Shown here: positions 40,026 through 52,103 of the stretch, piece by piece
How the letters are laid out: each line of letters begins with the position of its first letter
Position numbering within the stretch: the stretch's first letter is position 1
Notes under the pieces: generated by a model
Databases searched by the model: none
Told to the model about the DNA's origin: nothing
The model's input: the letters and a program-made list of their open reading frames with translations, nothing else
From: Mytilus galloprovincialis
Taxonomy: Eukaryota > Mollusca > Bivalvia > Mytilida > Mytilidae
NCBI RefSeq assembly: GCF_965363235.1
Contig: NC_134841.1
Coordinates: 31,587,440-31,651,439 of the forward strand
Length of the DNA stretch: 64,000 nucleotides
Direction of reading: 5' to 3'
Program-made: the position numbers and the translations under genes

Positions 40026-40270
40026 ATCAGTTTTAAAAAATAAGATAAGATAACTTTATTAGCACTAACGCATTGACAATAAATGGTTGTGGCAACAAAT
40101 TAAAGACAAACTACGATGAGGGGTTGTAATACCTTTTTGTGTTAACCTGTTATGGCCCTTTTCAAGGTGTTGTTAACTGTTATCTGAGATCAATTTAAGC
40201 TGTTACCTGTTTTCAACCCTGTTTGTTAACTGTTATCAGCATTTTTGCATTTTTACATCAGAGGCCCCTG
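40025..40270 (-). mobile_element. Probable LINE 3' end and tail on the minus strand
   Basis: AAATAAGATAAGATAACTTTATTAG, reversed, is a (TTATC)n tail after a GCTAATAAAG motif, like the 3' end at 26540-26660. Next to it is a loosely repeated TGTTAACTGTTATC patch, also seen near 45080-45130. Confidence 0.4.
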
Positions 40271-41910
40271 AGGGGCCTCGGGTGTATTGCCATCGCCTAC
40301 TTTTCAATTCGCGCAAAGATCAAAGAGATGCATATATAATTAGTTTTGGAATAATAACCGACATTATAGACCCGCGGACCTATATAGTGCAGAATAAAAT
40401 TCCGTATCACTTCTTTTAAATTCATGTTTTCAATGGATACTCAGTTTTTTTAATTTTTCTTAATGCAAAATTTATAATATGAAAATGTTTTGTCGTTAGA
40501 AATATTTGTATTTTAATCAAACGATCTTCAATATCAAAAAATTGTTGTTGCGGATGAATACCACGAGTGCGCAAGAGGACAAGAGCGAGTGTGTAGAAAA
40601 TCGAGAGGAAATCAATTCACACATTTATACACAGAAAGGTAATTATATTTCAATTATTTGATTTGGAGTAACCTTTTTAAACCGTTTGTAGCATATATTT
40701 GTCTATAATATTAACGTAGCAAAACCAGGAAAATTTAATCTGTCATATTAAATATTAAAATAAATTATCAGATCACGTCCCCCGCAGCCATTTTGAAAAT
40801 ACCAGCAGATTGGGTAGGAGTAACAAGAACCTTCAAGGCCTTTAAAGATAAGGTTACTATTTGTGTATTTTTTATAACAACAATTTGTTTTTATAAAGAT
40901 CTCAACAATTTTTTGAGTTAAATTTCTTTTCTTCGTTCTTCGTAAATAACAAGTAGATTGATCACTTGGACACACACACGGAACTATTTTCTGTTTTTTA
41001 AGATACTGTTTCGGATTTTCGCTCCCCGACTTAGTTTGTTGCATTCAATATGTCCCCTTGACTGGAAAATACGCGGAATTTGTAATGACTCTGAAGTCCT
41101 ATGTCTATGTAAGTAATTCTAATATATAATTATTGGTTGAATTTATTGTTTATATAATATTCAGAGAAGACTTTTTCTTCTTCCTATAGAGTTGGACTCT
41201 TTTTGAGTGTATAAAGACTCTTGCTCGTAAAATCAAGAGTCTTACTTTACACTGAAATGTCAGAATTTGGGTTAATCACATTTACTGAATTACTATAGAT
41301 ATATTGGGAGAAACCTTACAGTTTTGGAGATATAAATATAGATTAACTGTCCTGTTTTTTAAGTCTTCCTTAGCTTGTAGTATTGTATTATTTTGACCAT
41401 ATATGACATGTATCGCCAAAATTATATGATAATTTGATGACATACTTGTGCTTATCATTCTCTACAGCATTATTTAATTTAAATGTGTAACCATATCCAT
41501 GTCAAATTTTAGTAACTTATATTAGACATTTGTTCACACATACATGCATATGTGCATATGAAAACTTGAATTGAGCAAATATGATTAGTTATACAATGTA
41601 TCTATGAGAAATACAATCAGTTAACTTTATCTACATTGTATGAGCACCCATGAGATCTTAAATTGAGCAAATATGATCAGTTATATGTTGAGTAAAATTT
41701 GAGCTAGATCTACTCAATTGAGTTAGATATATATCAATATTGAGACTAATCTAAATGGTTATTTGAGCACACATGAGCCTATTTATACTATTGAGAGCAA
41801 TATTGGGATACTGCATGAGCAAACTAAGCAAATCTTTATTGAGACAAACCTATGAGCGCTATATTTTTAAATTTGTTCTTGACAATTTTTTGTTTATTTT
41901 TAAAAAAAAT
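40271..41910. other. Spacer; two weak exon-like frames only
   Basis: On the plus strand 40555-40639 reads MNTTSAQEDKSECVENREEI and a few more residues, up to a GGTAATT donor-like site. On the minus strand 41044-40748 is a 98-aa frame without known domains. Neither is supported by similarity. The rest is AT-rich, with loosely repeated GAGCAAATATGAT/TTGAGC motifs at 41570-41830. Confidence 0.25.
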
Positions 41911-41916
41911 ATAGGG

Positions 41917-42024
41917 ACAACAGAGTTGGTGTATGTGGGTTCAATTCCCACCCTAGGCATTCATTTATATTGGCTGGTGCAAAGCGGGCAGTTTAGCTTA
42001 GTGGCCCCACACTGACTCTGTTGT
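41917..42024. mobile_element. Short foldback element with tRNA-like arms in swapped order
   Basis: ACAACAGAGTTGGTGT at the left pairs imperfectly with ACACTGACTCTGTTGT at the right. Inside, GTGGGTTCAATTCCCAC is a perfect T-arm stem-loop (near 41934-41950) and TTTAGCTTAGTGG (near 41991-42003) fits a tRNA box A. Box B comes before box A. Confidence 0.4.
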
Positions 42025-42029
42025 TCATA

Positions 42030-43220
42030 TGTTACTTAATAAAATTAGGCGGCATCGTTCAGGTCTTGCCATCTTTATTTTTCTATTCGAAAATCAGACA
42101 CAACAAAACCATTGAATAATTGTGAAAATTATACCACAGATAACTATGGTAAAACTTTAATTGTTTTTGGCATAATTAAACTTGGCTGCCATTCAAGATC
42201 TAAAACGTTTTTATATTGATGAATTATATATATCAGATTTGGATTCTTTTGGTTACAAAACATTTTGGATGGTACATGTAGGTAGCGGCCAAATCTTTAT
42301 TCCTAAAGGCTTAAAGCTTTCAGGTCTGAAAATTGCCCAAAATCATCACATTTTGACAAATTTGGAACATAAAATGTACTTTTATGAAAAGAACTGATTT
42401 ATTGAGTGTTAAGACTTTTGAAATAGACCCAAATTACGAACCAAATTGAGAACTTTTTGGAATTTTATATAGTTTAGGCTATTTTGGGCAATAAGTGAAA
42501 CTTGTCCTTTGAATCAGTGGTTTCACAATAACCATTATATACTAAGTATCTGTTAAAAGATAGCTCTTTCACAGTACATTGTTAAACTTAAAGATAAATA
42601 TATACCGACAATGACCAATATTAATGATGGAATGAGATTATACATGTATATATACTGTTTTATATTGTTACATGTACATACATAAATGAAAATTAAAACC
42701 AAACTGTTGTCATTATTCATAAAAAAAGAAAAGGGAGGTATGATTGGTATAAATCAGACACCAGCTCTAGAAACAAAATGATGAAAAAGAAATAAAGCTT
42801 ATAACCATACAACATTTTTACAATCAGAAAAAAACTATACATAAATCAGTTAGAAATAGCCATGAAATGTCAAATGTTAAACAATATATACAAGAAAACT
42901 AATGGCCACATCAATGTACAATCGGGAAATCAAGATATACACCAAAAAATTACAAGGCCTGTTTTACAGGTTTCTTACAAAGGACCGACACATTCATATG
43001 GTAGTTGTGTTCTATATGTATAGTGCAAAATGTTCTCATTGCTAAACCAGTGGTATCCAAAGTATTAAATCCAGAACAAAGTAAAAAAAACCTAACAGTT
43101 GAAAAACTATCCAAATGTTGTGATATTCAATTAACAAAAATACCATCATTAGCAAATGGCTATCTACATATAATACATTGTAATATTTACAATGAACCAT
43201 TTAATAATTAAAAACCAATT
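42030..43220. other. Spacer without a supported gene
   Basis: AT-rich. Frames at 42182-42397 and 43005-43211 show no domain. Confidence 0.35.
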
Positions 43221-43234
43221 GTTCAAAGAACAAT

Positions 43235-44125
43235 TGAAGGTCTTTCCACAAGTGAAGATCTATTTTATTATCAAAATATTAAAAATCAATCTAAAATGTC
43301 AGTTCCTATGGCTTTATAATATATAAATATGAATTTAAAGCAAAGGTCAAAATCTAGAACGTGCAAATTACCTATGACCTTGACCTCAATTTCAAGGTCA
43401 TAAACCAAGGATCTCAAATCAAAAGACCCTAGGTCTTTATTATGTATGGTTAATGAGTTATATGACTTTACGCATAATTCTAAATATAAGATGGGCAAAA
43501 ACTCCTATTTATTGTTTACACACCCTTTCAACAAAAATTTATAAGTAACGGCATGTTGCAACTAACAATTTAGTGAAAATAAGATGTAGATATGTTATAA
43601 GGTTTTGAAAATAAGTAAAAATAAGCCAAAATAAAAAATATAGAATATGACCTTGACCCTTGACCTTGACTAATTTTCATTTTTTTTGGACCAAGGATCT
43701 CAAATTAAAAGACCCTAGGTCTCTATCACTTGTGGTTTACCAGTTAGAAATGCAAATCACTTATATCAAATACATAAGGGGGAATAACTCTCATATGGAG
43801 TATCAGGATAGCTTCGGTTAAAACTAAACTCCGAATCCTGAAGATGTAACGAGCAATTTGGTAAAATAAATTTGTCGTAATCTTTTACGGTTGCGAAGGA
43901 GTAGTGGCCACAAGAAAAACAGTGTTTGGGGAGATAACTCTTACTGCGCGGTTGTCAGTTTTAAAGCGTATAAACTATACGATATCGTATTCCAAATACC
44001 TAAGCGACATCTTTTGAAACAACAAAATTACGCAAGAAAAAAAATTAGGCGGAAGAAAAAAAAAATAATAATCAGAACAAAATCAATAGGTCTTTCTACG
44101 GAAAGGTGGAAAGACCTAATTAGAA
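43235..44125. mobile_element. Possible non-autonomous element with GGTCTTTCCAC ends and an internal direct repeat
   Basis: AGGTCTTTCCAC near 43240 faces GTGGAAAGACCT near 44107-44118. Inside, CCAAGGATCTCAAAT with AAAAGACCCTAGGTCT occurs twice about 280 bp apart (near 43405 and 43690). The 90-aa frame at 43891-44163 has a Lys/Arg-rich tail but no known domain. Confidence 0.4.
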
Positions 44126-44409
44126 AACAGAACCTACAATGTACATGTATAGCTGCTAATTAAAAAAAAAATATAATGGATAAATGATTGACTGTGTTAC
44201 AATAAAACCAAGATACAAATGTAACTCAGTGAAGCTATTTATGAACATTTAAAGAGTTTGTGTTGACTGCAACAAAAATCTAGAATAAGGGATAGTAATC
44301 TTGCTGTGTTAACATCCATTTAATTAGCAATTGATCCAAAAGCTAAATGTTTCAGAAAAAAGACCTGGATACTACATGTACAAACATTGTTAATTAATGC
44401 CATTTGTAG

Positions 44410-44605
44410 AGCAGGATCTGCTTACCCATCCGGAGCACTGAGATCACCTGTTTTGGTGGGGTTCGTGTTGCTCAGTCTTTAGTTTTCTATGTTGTTTCTA
44501 GTGTACTTTTATTTGTATGCATGTCTTTTTCAGTTTTAGTCATGGAATTGTAAGTTTATTTTCCATTTATGAGTTTGCTGTTCATCTGGTATCTTTAGCC
44601 CCAAA
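44410..44605 (+). repeat. Dispersed mussel repeat (GAGCAGGATCTGCTTACCC family)
   Basis: This is the best copy in the window: GAGCAGGATCTGCTTACCC, GGAGCACTGAGATCACC, GGTGGGGTTCGTGTTGCTCA and TTTATGAGTTTGCTG. 44606-45149 holds nothing else recognisable. Confidence 0.7.
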
Positions 44606-45289
44606 GTTTCCCCTGGGTCAATTATTTTTCTCGCCACCTCTTTCGCCAAAACAATATATTTTTCCCCACTTTATTTTTTAATTAGCCACAATATTACAAT
44701 TTATCTGTTTTGATATGATTGTCTTAAACCTCTTTTTCATAGTTCAGTGAGTGACTATATAGCTACTTGAAGAATTGTTTGCTATGTTGATTCTCTATTA
44801 TAAGTTATACGCTAACGATTTTTGTATGTGTGCAACTATATGGTCATAATGCCAATCTAACAGTTCTCATTTGACCAAGTAATCATTGATAATTCACAAA
44901 GTTAAGTTTCCTAGTTCAAGTCAGTATCTCAGATATGATAGCATATTATATTTAATATTTGTACTATATTGTATGGTGAACATATCTGTCTGGTAGGTAT
45001 AATATAAACACCTGTCATTTATCAATAATTCAACACAACTTGAGGTCCTCTGATGTTCAGTACTTCAGTACTTTGATTTGTTAACTGTTTTTACCAAAAT
45101 CGAGGTCGGTTGTTTACCTGTTAACGGACCCCCTATTGCCCCCTCTACGATAACATATATACAATGAAGGAGTGACAGTGGATAATTATGAGAGAAATAT
45201 ATAAAACAAAAAAGAGAAGCATATACATAATTACAGAAATCAAGTATACCTGAGTTTTAATAATGAGTTTCTCACCAACAAGCATTTAC

Positions 45290-46975
45290 TCAAATAGTTG
45301 TCAACAATTTTTAATATTGTTGGGGAAATACTATTTAGTATTGATATAAGCAAGTTATATGATAAAGAAGGTTATTTGTTGTTCAATCGAACATTACTTA
45401 ATTTTTTAATGAGGTTATCTCTGACATAGTTATAGGATGAACATTTTAAAAGTAAATGCAGTTCATCTTCAATGTCTCCATTGTTGCAGCAAAGACATAC
45501 CCTACTTTGCTTTGGTATTTTTAGATATCGCCCTCTTTCAATAGATAAAGTATGAGCACTTAACCTTAATCTACATAATGTTGATCTATCACATTTGGAT
45601 TTGCATTGATCAACATACGAGGGTCTTCTATTTGGTTTATATAGTATATTAAAAAAGTTTATTTTATTTTGATTGATGTCAGTCTCTTGCTTCTCAGTGG
45701 AAGGATCGCTATATCGTTGATTCTCTCTTGAATGGGTTTTAAATACATTTTAATATCAATAGGATTTAGATAATAAAATGAAATCCAAGTCTTGAAATAA
45801 GATCCAAGAGTTATTTTTTCAGTTTCTTTATATATTTTTGGAGCAATTGAATTATTTGACTAGTATATGAAGCCATTATTTTATTGCTAAACATTCTATT
45901 CTGGTATTTAAGGCATTCTATTTAGCTCGGCTAAACATGCAGCATTGGATGCTTTACAGTGTATTCCTAGAATTTCTTTAATTAAATATACTGCAAGTGT
46001 TCGAAGGGATCTGAATCCCTGTGTTGTTTGCCTGTTCCCCATACTTCTATGGCACGCCGTTTTTATATTTATTCAAGAGCCCCTAATAAGAATTACAGTA
46101 TTTTTATAATAAGTGTCACTATGCAATGGCTTGGGCTCCTGACGATGGACATGGCCATGGTCAATTAGTTAATTCTAATTGGTCTAAATAGATGTTCGAA
46201 ACACCTTATGATCTATGGAGTTGGGGTGCTGGGATAGGCTTTGACAACGATTTATTGAAATATCTTATTAAGTAAATAAGATATCTCTATTATTAACTAT
46301 ATAAAAGATATCTTATATAGTTAATAAGATATCTTTTAAATTAATAGAGATATCTTATATATTTAATAAGATATCTTTATAAACATTTTAATAAGATATC
46401 TTATTTAATATATAAGATATCTTATTTAATATATAAGATATCTTATTTAATAAATCAGATATCTCAATTATCTCATTTTGTTATTAAGATATCTCAATTA
46501 GTTTATAAGATATCTTATTTAACTAAATAAGATATCTCGAAATTGAATAAATATAATAACGGCGTGTCATATACTTGAACTTCACTACCGTATAGAGCAA
46601 TAGGCACAACTAGGGAGTCAAATAATTTTTCTAATAGCTTGCATTGGTTATTCAGTCCATTTTTTAAATTTTTTAGTGCTTTTCTACCCTTTTCAACAAG
46701 CAATGAGCTGCATAGATTTAGATTTCCTGTGTGCTGCAGTGTTATGCCAAGGTAGCAGTATGGTTTGACTGTTTCCAGGACTGATTCGTTATTATATCTA
46801 AAAAAATATTATGGGTTTTTCCATTTGAGTTAAATTAATGACTTTTGATTTGTTCATGTTAACTTCTAGTTTCCAGCATTTACAAAAATCACTAAGAACA
46901 TTTAAAGCTGTGTGTAATCCCTTTTCAGACTGATTTGGTAATACAACTATAACATCTGCATATTAAATGTTTGTA
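45290..46975 (-). mobile_element. Decayed LINE remnant, split by another element
   Basis: On the minus strand, pieces run from YADVIVVLPNQSEKGLHTAL (near 46970-46910) through KCWKLEVNMNKSKV, YCYLGITLQHTGN, KGRKALKNLKNGL and VPIALYGSEV (near 46595). After the inserted element at 46051-46568, pieces continue to a C-terminal CLCCNNGDIEDELHLLLKC (near 45500-45450). This is the same domain layout as the LINE at 33248-34468 but more decayed, with YADV where YADD is expected. Confidence 0.65.
46051..46568. mobile_element. 518-bp inverted-repeat element with a GATATC palindrome array, inserted in a LINE
   Basis: Ends at 46051-46076 (GGCACGCCGTTTTTATATTT...) and 46543-46568 match as inverted repeats at 24 of 26 positions. 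The LINE coding sequence breaks at both ends, and read on the minus strand a GAAGT motif stands at each side, consistent with a short target duplication. From 46275 to 46536 the element holds twelve GATATC palindromes, mostly as AAGATATCTT, spaced irregularly and joined by ATTTAAT-like AT sequence. No frame is present. Confidence 0.75.
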
Positions 46976-46979
46976 TTGA

Positions 46980-48705
46980 AATCATTTTAATGTATTCATA
47001 TAAACGCTTGAGAGTGTTTATACTTCTATTTATAACCAATTGCGAGACTAGATTATGTTTTATTTTATCTGTTCACCAAACTTTCACAGTTTAGATGTCT
47101 GATTTTCCACCTTAACAAATTTCCCATAATGAGCCTCAAATTCCTTAAGCGTCAGTAGAACCAGAAACCAATCACAATTTATTTTTAATACCTCCCTCAA
47201 ATGTGTTTTATTTGTAGTTTTGCTAGATTCTTTTGTTCTTATACATCAAGAAAGATTTAAGAATTTATAGGATTTTAATTATTTTCATGTTTAAATTGTT
47301 GCTGGGTTCTTCCTTGAAAATTGTAAGGCAGAACAGAAATGGAAAGTCTCAACATGAAGGGGTACCAGATGATCCAAACGGTTACCATATTTGTAACAGG
47401 ATATGTACGCGGGCACCTGTTAGACACAACATAGTCCGTTGGTCTTTTGTCATCTTTGAATAAAATACTGATTGACACGTAAAAAAACCCTAAGAAAAAT
47501 ATAGATAAATGGTTTCATCTGTTGATAAAAATATTTGATGCTCCTTAATTTTAATCTTTTAAAATTTCCTTTAGTCATGTGATGCCAAATACATTTCTTG
47601 CGCGGAATAATCGCCATATTGGATACGCTATAAATACCATAGTGTTTTCCGTGCCTAAAATAGCACAGAAGTTGAAGATTTTATTCGACAAGATCCTACT
47701 GGATAGTAAAAATAGCAACTTAGATATTTTTATAAGGTAAATATCTATATTTTAATTGTTTTAAACCAATAAGTCTCATGATCTTTTCATCAAGGATACA
47801 TCCACCCAAAATGGCAGTGAACGGGCCGCGTAAATTTGGCACAATTTCAATTTAGGTTTGTGTATTGTCTACATAGACAAATTCCATTACCCGCCCGTTC
47901 AGTAGTATGCTCGGAACATATAATGGCGACTTATTTAAAGATGTATACTATTTTATTTTAGATAAAACTGCCAATTTCATAAATACAAAACCACTTCAGC
48001 TAATGGTGATCGATTTTGAAATCGAAAGTGGGCGACACGATTACGAGTCGACATCGTAACGTCTTGTTTACCCAGTTTTGATTATACCACGTGCTGTCTA
48101 TTTATGAAAATTTATATTTAGCTAACTTTTATTTATGAAGATTTATTTAGAATATTGTGAATCAAATGAAAAGCAGTGCATATTTGCTTCATAATTCATT
48201 GCAGTATTATAACATCTTTGTGATTAGCTAATTCTGGTTTATTGAAGTTTAAACTTGCAAATAAATGCAAAAGGACAGATGCATCCATGATCACTGCAAG
48301 CATTGATCTTGCATAAAAATAGAACATGAATTCTATGTTGAGAACCAAAAAATGTATACAGCCAGAAGGAGAGTAAATAAAATGAAGTTAAAATTTGTTT
48401 GAATTTTAAAATGTAAAAATGAGGTCATGCATTCATGCATACTTAATATATTTTCAGATAAAATATAAAATACATTGCATTACTTCATCCAATCCTAAGC
48501 AGAACAGAGACTATTTTAATTGTCACAGTTGATTTTCATACATACATTTCAATGTTGAAGATTTTATTTTCCATATTATGTACTGTTTATTCGTTTAACA
48601 ATTGGATACTTGTATGTTTTTGGGGAATTTGTTGGACTTTGTTATGTTGGCTGGATGTAAGTTATCTATATATACATGATATAGCTGCTATGTACATAAA
48701 ATAAT
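46980..48705. other. Spacer without a supported gene
   Basis: Frames at 47233-47463 (plus) and 47275-47478 (minus) overlap and show no known domain. 47580-48060 is less AT-rich and could hold unrecognised exons; I cannot support any. Confidence 0.3.
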
Positions 48706-48713
48706 AAGTACTA

Positions 48714-48810
48714 TATATACCATGGTTTTTACGAGTTAACATATTTAAACAAACGAATCCGAAGGATGAGTTTGTTTAAATATGTTAATGAGTAAGACAC
48801 ATGGTATATA
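48714..48810. mobile_element. Foldback element
   Basis: TATATACCATGG...GTTAACATATTTAAACAAAC pairs with GTTTGTTTAAATATGTTAA...CATGGTATATA around a short loop with GAATCCGAAGGATGA. Confidence 0.7.
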
Positions 48811-49630
48811 AAATTTGTAATATAAATAAAATGATTGACAGCTTCAAGACCTTCAACTAATATTGGAAATAGATCACGTTACAGTTTTATCCAATGAAAT
48901 GGAAGCTCGCGCAAGTCACTTTTGCGCTTCGTGTATGATCGTCTGTATATTTCGTGTAATAGAACCCCTGAATTTGCAGAAAGTAGAGAAAATGTTGGAT
49001 TTTAGTTTTGCGCCCCGTGTATGATTGTAGGCGCAGGTAATTTCATAATGTCATCAGACTGAGGTAAACAAAAATGTCGGATTCCAGCGACAAGGATTAA
49101 ATAATTATTCTAATGACGGTAAGAGTTGTTTTTTTTTTGTTTCAATGTATCATACAAATTAATCATATTTTACAGAATTTTCATCTAATTGAAAAATGCT
49201 TTTCTTCCGTTATTTTATTAGATTATTTATTAAAACACAATTTTAATGATAAAACAATATTTTAACAGTGTCGGATCCAGGGGCGTAGATAGTGTATGTC
49301 CCCTAATCATGTTTTTCACAGATATTTGTAGCCGATATTTATTCCTTTTTGTATAGATACCCCCCTTTTTAAATCGAAATTTAATTGAATTTTCGCAAAG
49401 GAAATGATGGTTTTACATTTTTTTTTTTTCAAAACGAAAGAAGAAACATTTAGTAATTGTTTCAAAATTAAGGGAATTCGTAACAATCCTATATAGTTTG
49501 AAAAGGGTTTCTTGAAATGTGGTACACATAATTTATTGCTTTTTCTTATAAAATGAAAAAAAAAATGAAGATCTTGACCTTTTAGTATGTTTTACAGTTT
49601 CCTAAATATTTTAGAGGCGGATACATATAT

Positions 49631-49710
49631 AAAAAAAAAAGGTGGAGCTTCAGCCATGGAATAACATGAAAATGAATATGTTATACCATGGTTGAAGCTC
49701 CGCCTTTTTT
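49631..49710. mobile_element. Foldback element ending in poly-A/poly-T
   Basis: AAAAGGTGGAGCTTCAGCCATGG with ATAACAT pairs with ATGTTATACCATGGTTGAAGC and TCCGCCTTTT. The loop is about 9 nt. 48811-49630 also has a GTCGGATCCAGGGGCG fragment near 49268, related to the element at 28100-28340. Confidence 0.65.
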
Positions 49711-49714
49711 CCTT

Positions 49715-50810
49715 TGGATTCTAGTCGAGTTGCATATTTAATTAGCAAAGTATGGTACAACATAAATTTGCATATAATATACCATGGTTTTTCCTCACCA
49801 CACTTTTTAAGCAAATTATTTCATAAAAACATTAAAGGAAAAAATCCAATTTATGTTACAACAATTGCTGTACCAAATTTATTTTACGCATATTTTGAGA
49901 CATGTACATACACCTTATCACTATTTGTCTGCCATTACTGGATATCACACAGGTTCCCGTAAAATTTTGACATCATAAAACAAAATATCTGACGCCACAA
50001 TGGGAAAGTGGTTGTTGTAGGCGTCAAAAGTTCAAGCGGCCGGGTCAGCCGGGATTAGCGATAAGGTGTATTTAGGCCAGCAACATTTCAAGTTACTTAC
50101 TTGTTTGAATTAATGATACAAGATAGAAGTTTGAAAAGCAAAAAATATATAAAAAGAAAATAGTTTCAGATTATTCTGTAAGTAAATTTAAAAACAAAAG
50201 CAGTTTCACGTTTTCTTTACCACATTTATAAGTAATATATGACAAATGTTTCCTTTTATTTAGTTGTTATTTAACCAGCTGATACATGAATGTATATATG
50301 AAGTCAGCTTTGTATTGCTTTCTACAGTTTTACTTTGTCTGATTTGCAATTTAAATTTTACTTTTTGTTGAATATATTTTTTGTACTGTTATATTTGGTA
50401 ATGACAAATCCTAGTTTATAATCCTTTTGAAGAATGGAGACATTTACCAAAGCAGTATTTACATGTATTTTTCTTCTTGTTACATCACTTACGGTGTTGA
50501 CAGAGTCATAGCTATATAGATTTTCATCATATCTGAAAGAGGTTTTTAATCTTGAAAATCATGTCAGTTGTTTTCTTCTGTCATGTACAACTAAAATGTA
50601 TGTCTGGGAAATAGTTTTTTTTTTTGACACAGACATATAATATAAGAAGTATTAAAATGTACCAATTATATGATAGTGGCCATGGGTCATGTATTATCAT
50701 GAAGGTCAAAAGTTACTTATGTCTCGATACTTTACTCTTACCCTTTGACATGAAGCCTTTGGCAGAGTTGTGCTTCTCATGTACATTTAAATACCAGGTT
50801 GACAAAATAA
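49715..50810. other. Spacer without a supported gene
   Basis: The frame at 49714-49962 shows no domain. Nothing else was recognised. Confidence 0.35.
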
Positions 50811-50814
50811 AATT

Positions 50815-51190
50815 GAGAATGGAAATGGGGAATGTGCCAAAGAGACAACAACCTGACCATAGAGCAGACAACAGCAGAAGGTCACCAACAGGTCTTCAAT
50901 GCAACGAGAAATTCTCACACCCGGAGGCGTCCTTCAGCTGGCCCCTAAACAAATATATACGGTACAGGTTTAGAGATAATGAACCCCATACTAAACTCTA
51001 AATTGTACACAAGAAACTAAAGTTAAAATAATACAAGACTAACAAAGGCCAGAGGCTCCTGACTTGGGACAGGCTCAAAAATGCAGCGGGGTTAAACATG
51101 TTTGTGAGATCTCAACCCTCCCCCTATACCTCTAGCCAATGCGGAAAAGTAAACGCATAACAATACGCACATTTAAGCCTGATTTATATG
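50815..51190 (+). repeat. Dispersed mussel repeat (AATGGGGAATGTGCCAAAGAG family)
   Basis: AATGGGGAATGTGCCAAAGA, AGAAGGTCACCAACAGGTCT, GGAGGCGTCCTTCAGCTGGC, GGCCAGAGGCTCCTGACTTG and AACCCTCCCCCTATACCTC are landmarks of a repeat I associate with Mytilus transcripts. The 125-aa frame at 50624-51001 reads through it. Confidence 0.7.
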
Positions 51191-52090
51191 AGTTGACCAG
51201 TGGGAAGTTAACAGTCTGCACCGTTAGCCACTAGTCCAATGCCCCAGACTAGTAAATATTAATTCAGACTGGTGAAAATTTTATATAGTCATACATGTAT
51301 AAGGACAAGTTTTGATATTTAGTGTCCAGACTAGTAGATGAAAAAGTTTTTGGCGCAGACTGGAAGTATTTGGGAAAGCTGGGTATTACTTGCAAAGTAT
51401 CCCAAAATGTACACATTCCTAGATGTAATGGCGCCATTTTTCATGTACTATTATAATACGGGGGACATGGGTACATGTACAATGTAGGTTAGTGCAATAC
51501 AATTCTTTGCAATTTATATACAAAATAGATTTTTCTAGAAGCACTATTTTGGAATACAATTACATTAATAAAATGATTGAGTAGATAAAATAAATCTGAA
51601 TATTTTATTCTATGGCATACACATGCATGTTGAGTTAAATTTTACAGGTTAGAAAAAAGAGTTAGTGAGTCAAACAACTCTGAATTATAACGAAACTTTG
51701 TTATTTACTGTTCCTGATCTTCCAGCTCAGATAGCGAATCATTTTATGAAATATCAACCAGCTTTATGTTTTCAAGATGAAATACAACAAATAGAAGTTT
51801 TTAACGACCTTGACTGGCTATACAGCCCTTGCACGGTCGGTCGCTAAGATGAAATAGTGTGTGCATACTATTCTTATCTTCTTTATATAGACCATCACAT
51901 TTAGAAGTGGGTGGGACTAAAATGAAATCTATACATAGAAAAGTTTATATTAGTGACACAAGAATTGTGACATTTCTGTCAATATACTGTTTTAATATTA
52001 CAGAGGTTTTCTCCTAGTATTCAAATCAATGATATTAGCTAGAGAATCTATCCAAAATCAATAAAGAACCTTCTTAGCTTCCTGATGTCA
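51191..52090. other. Region upstream of MEF2 without a supported gene
   Basis: A 60-aa frame (51665-51847) follows a TTTTACAG acceptor-like site, but its end (ACGACCTTGACTGGCTATAC, GCACGGTCGGTCGC) is repeat sequence also seen near 14870-14940. MEF2 5' UTR exons could lie here; none can be called. Confidence 0.3.
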
Positions 52091-52093
52091 CCT

Positions 52094-52103
52094 CTATAAA
52101 TAG
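52094..52103 (+). promoter_or_regulatory. Perfect MEF2-binding site or TATA box upstream of MEF2
   Basis: CTATAAATAG fits the MEF2 consensus YTA(A/T)4TAR at every position and also contains TATAAATA. It lies 935 bp upstream of the MEF2 start codon and about 910 bp upstream of that exon's acceptor (53011-53013). Either autoregulation or a promoter TATA box is possible. Confidence 0.4.

Noticed and set aside
40555..41044. Two divergent first-exon-like frames suggesting a bidirectional promoter
   Set aside because: There is only a start codon and a donor-like site on one side, with no domain or similarity. Listed as weak text in the spacer entry only.
50624..51001. 125-aa plus frame upstream of MEF2
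   Set aside because: Most of it reads through a dispersed mussel repeat.
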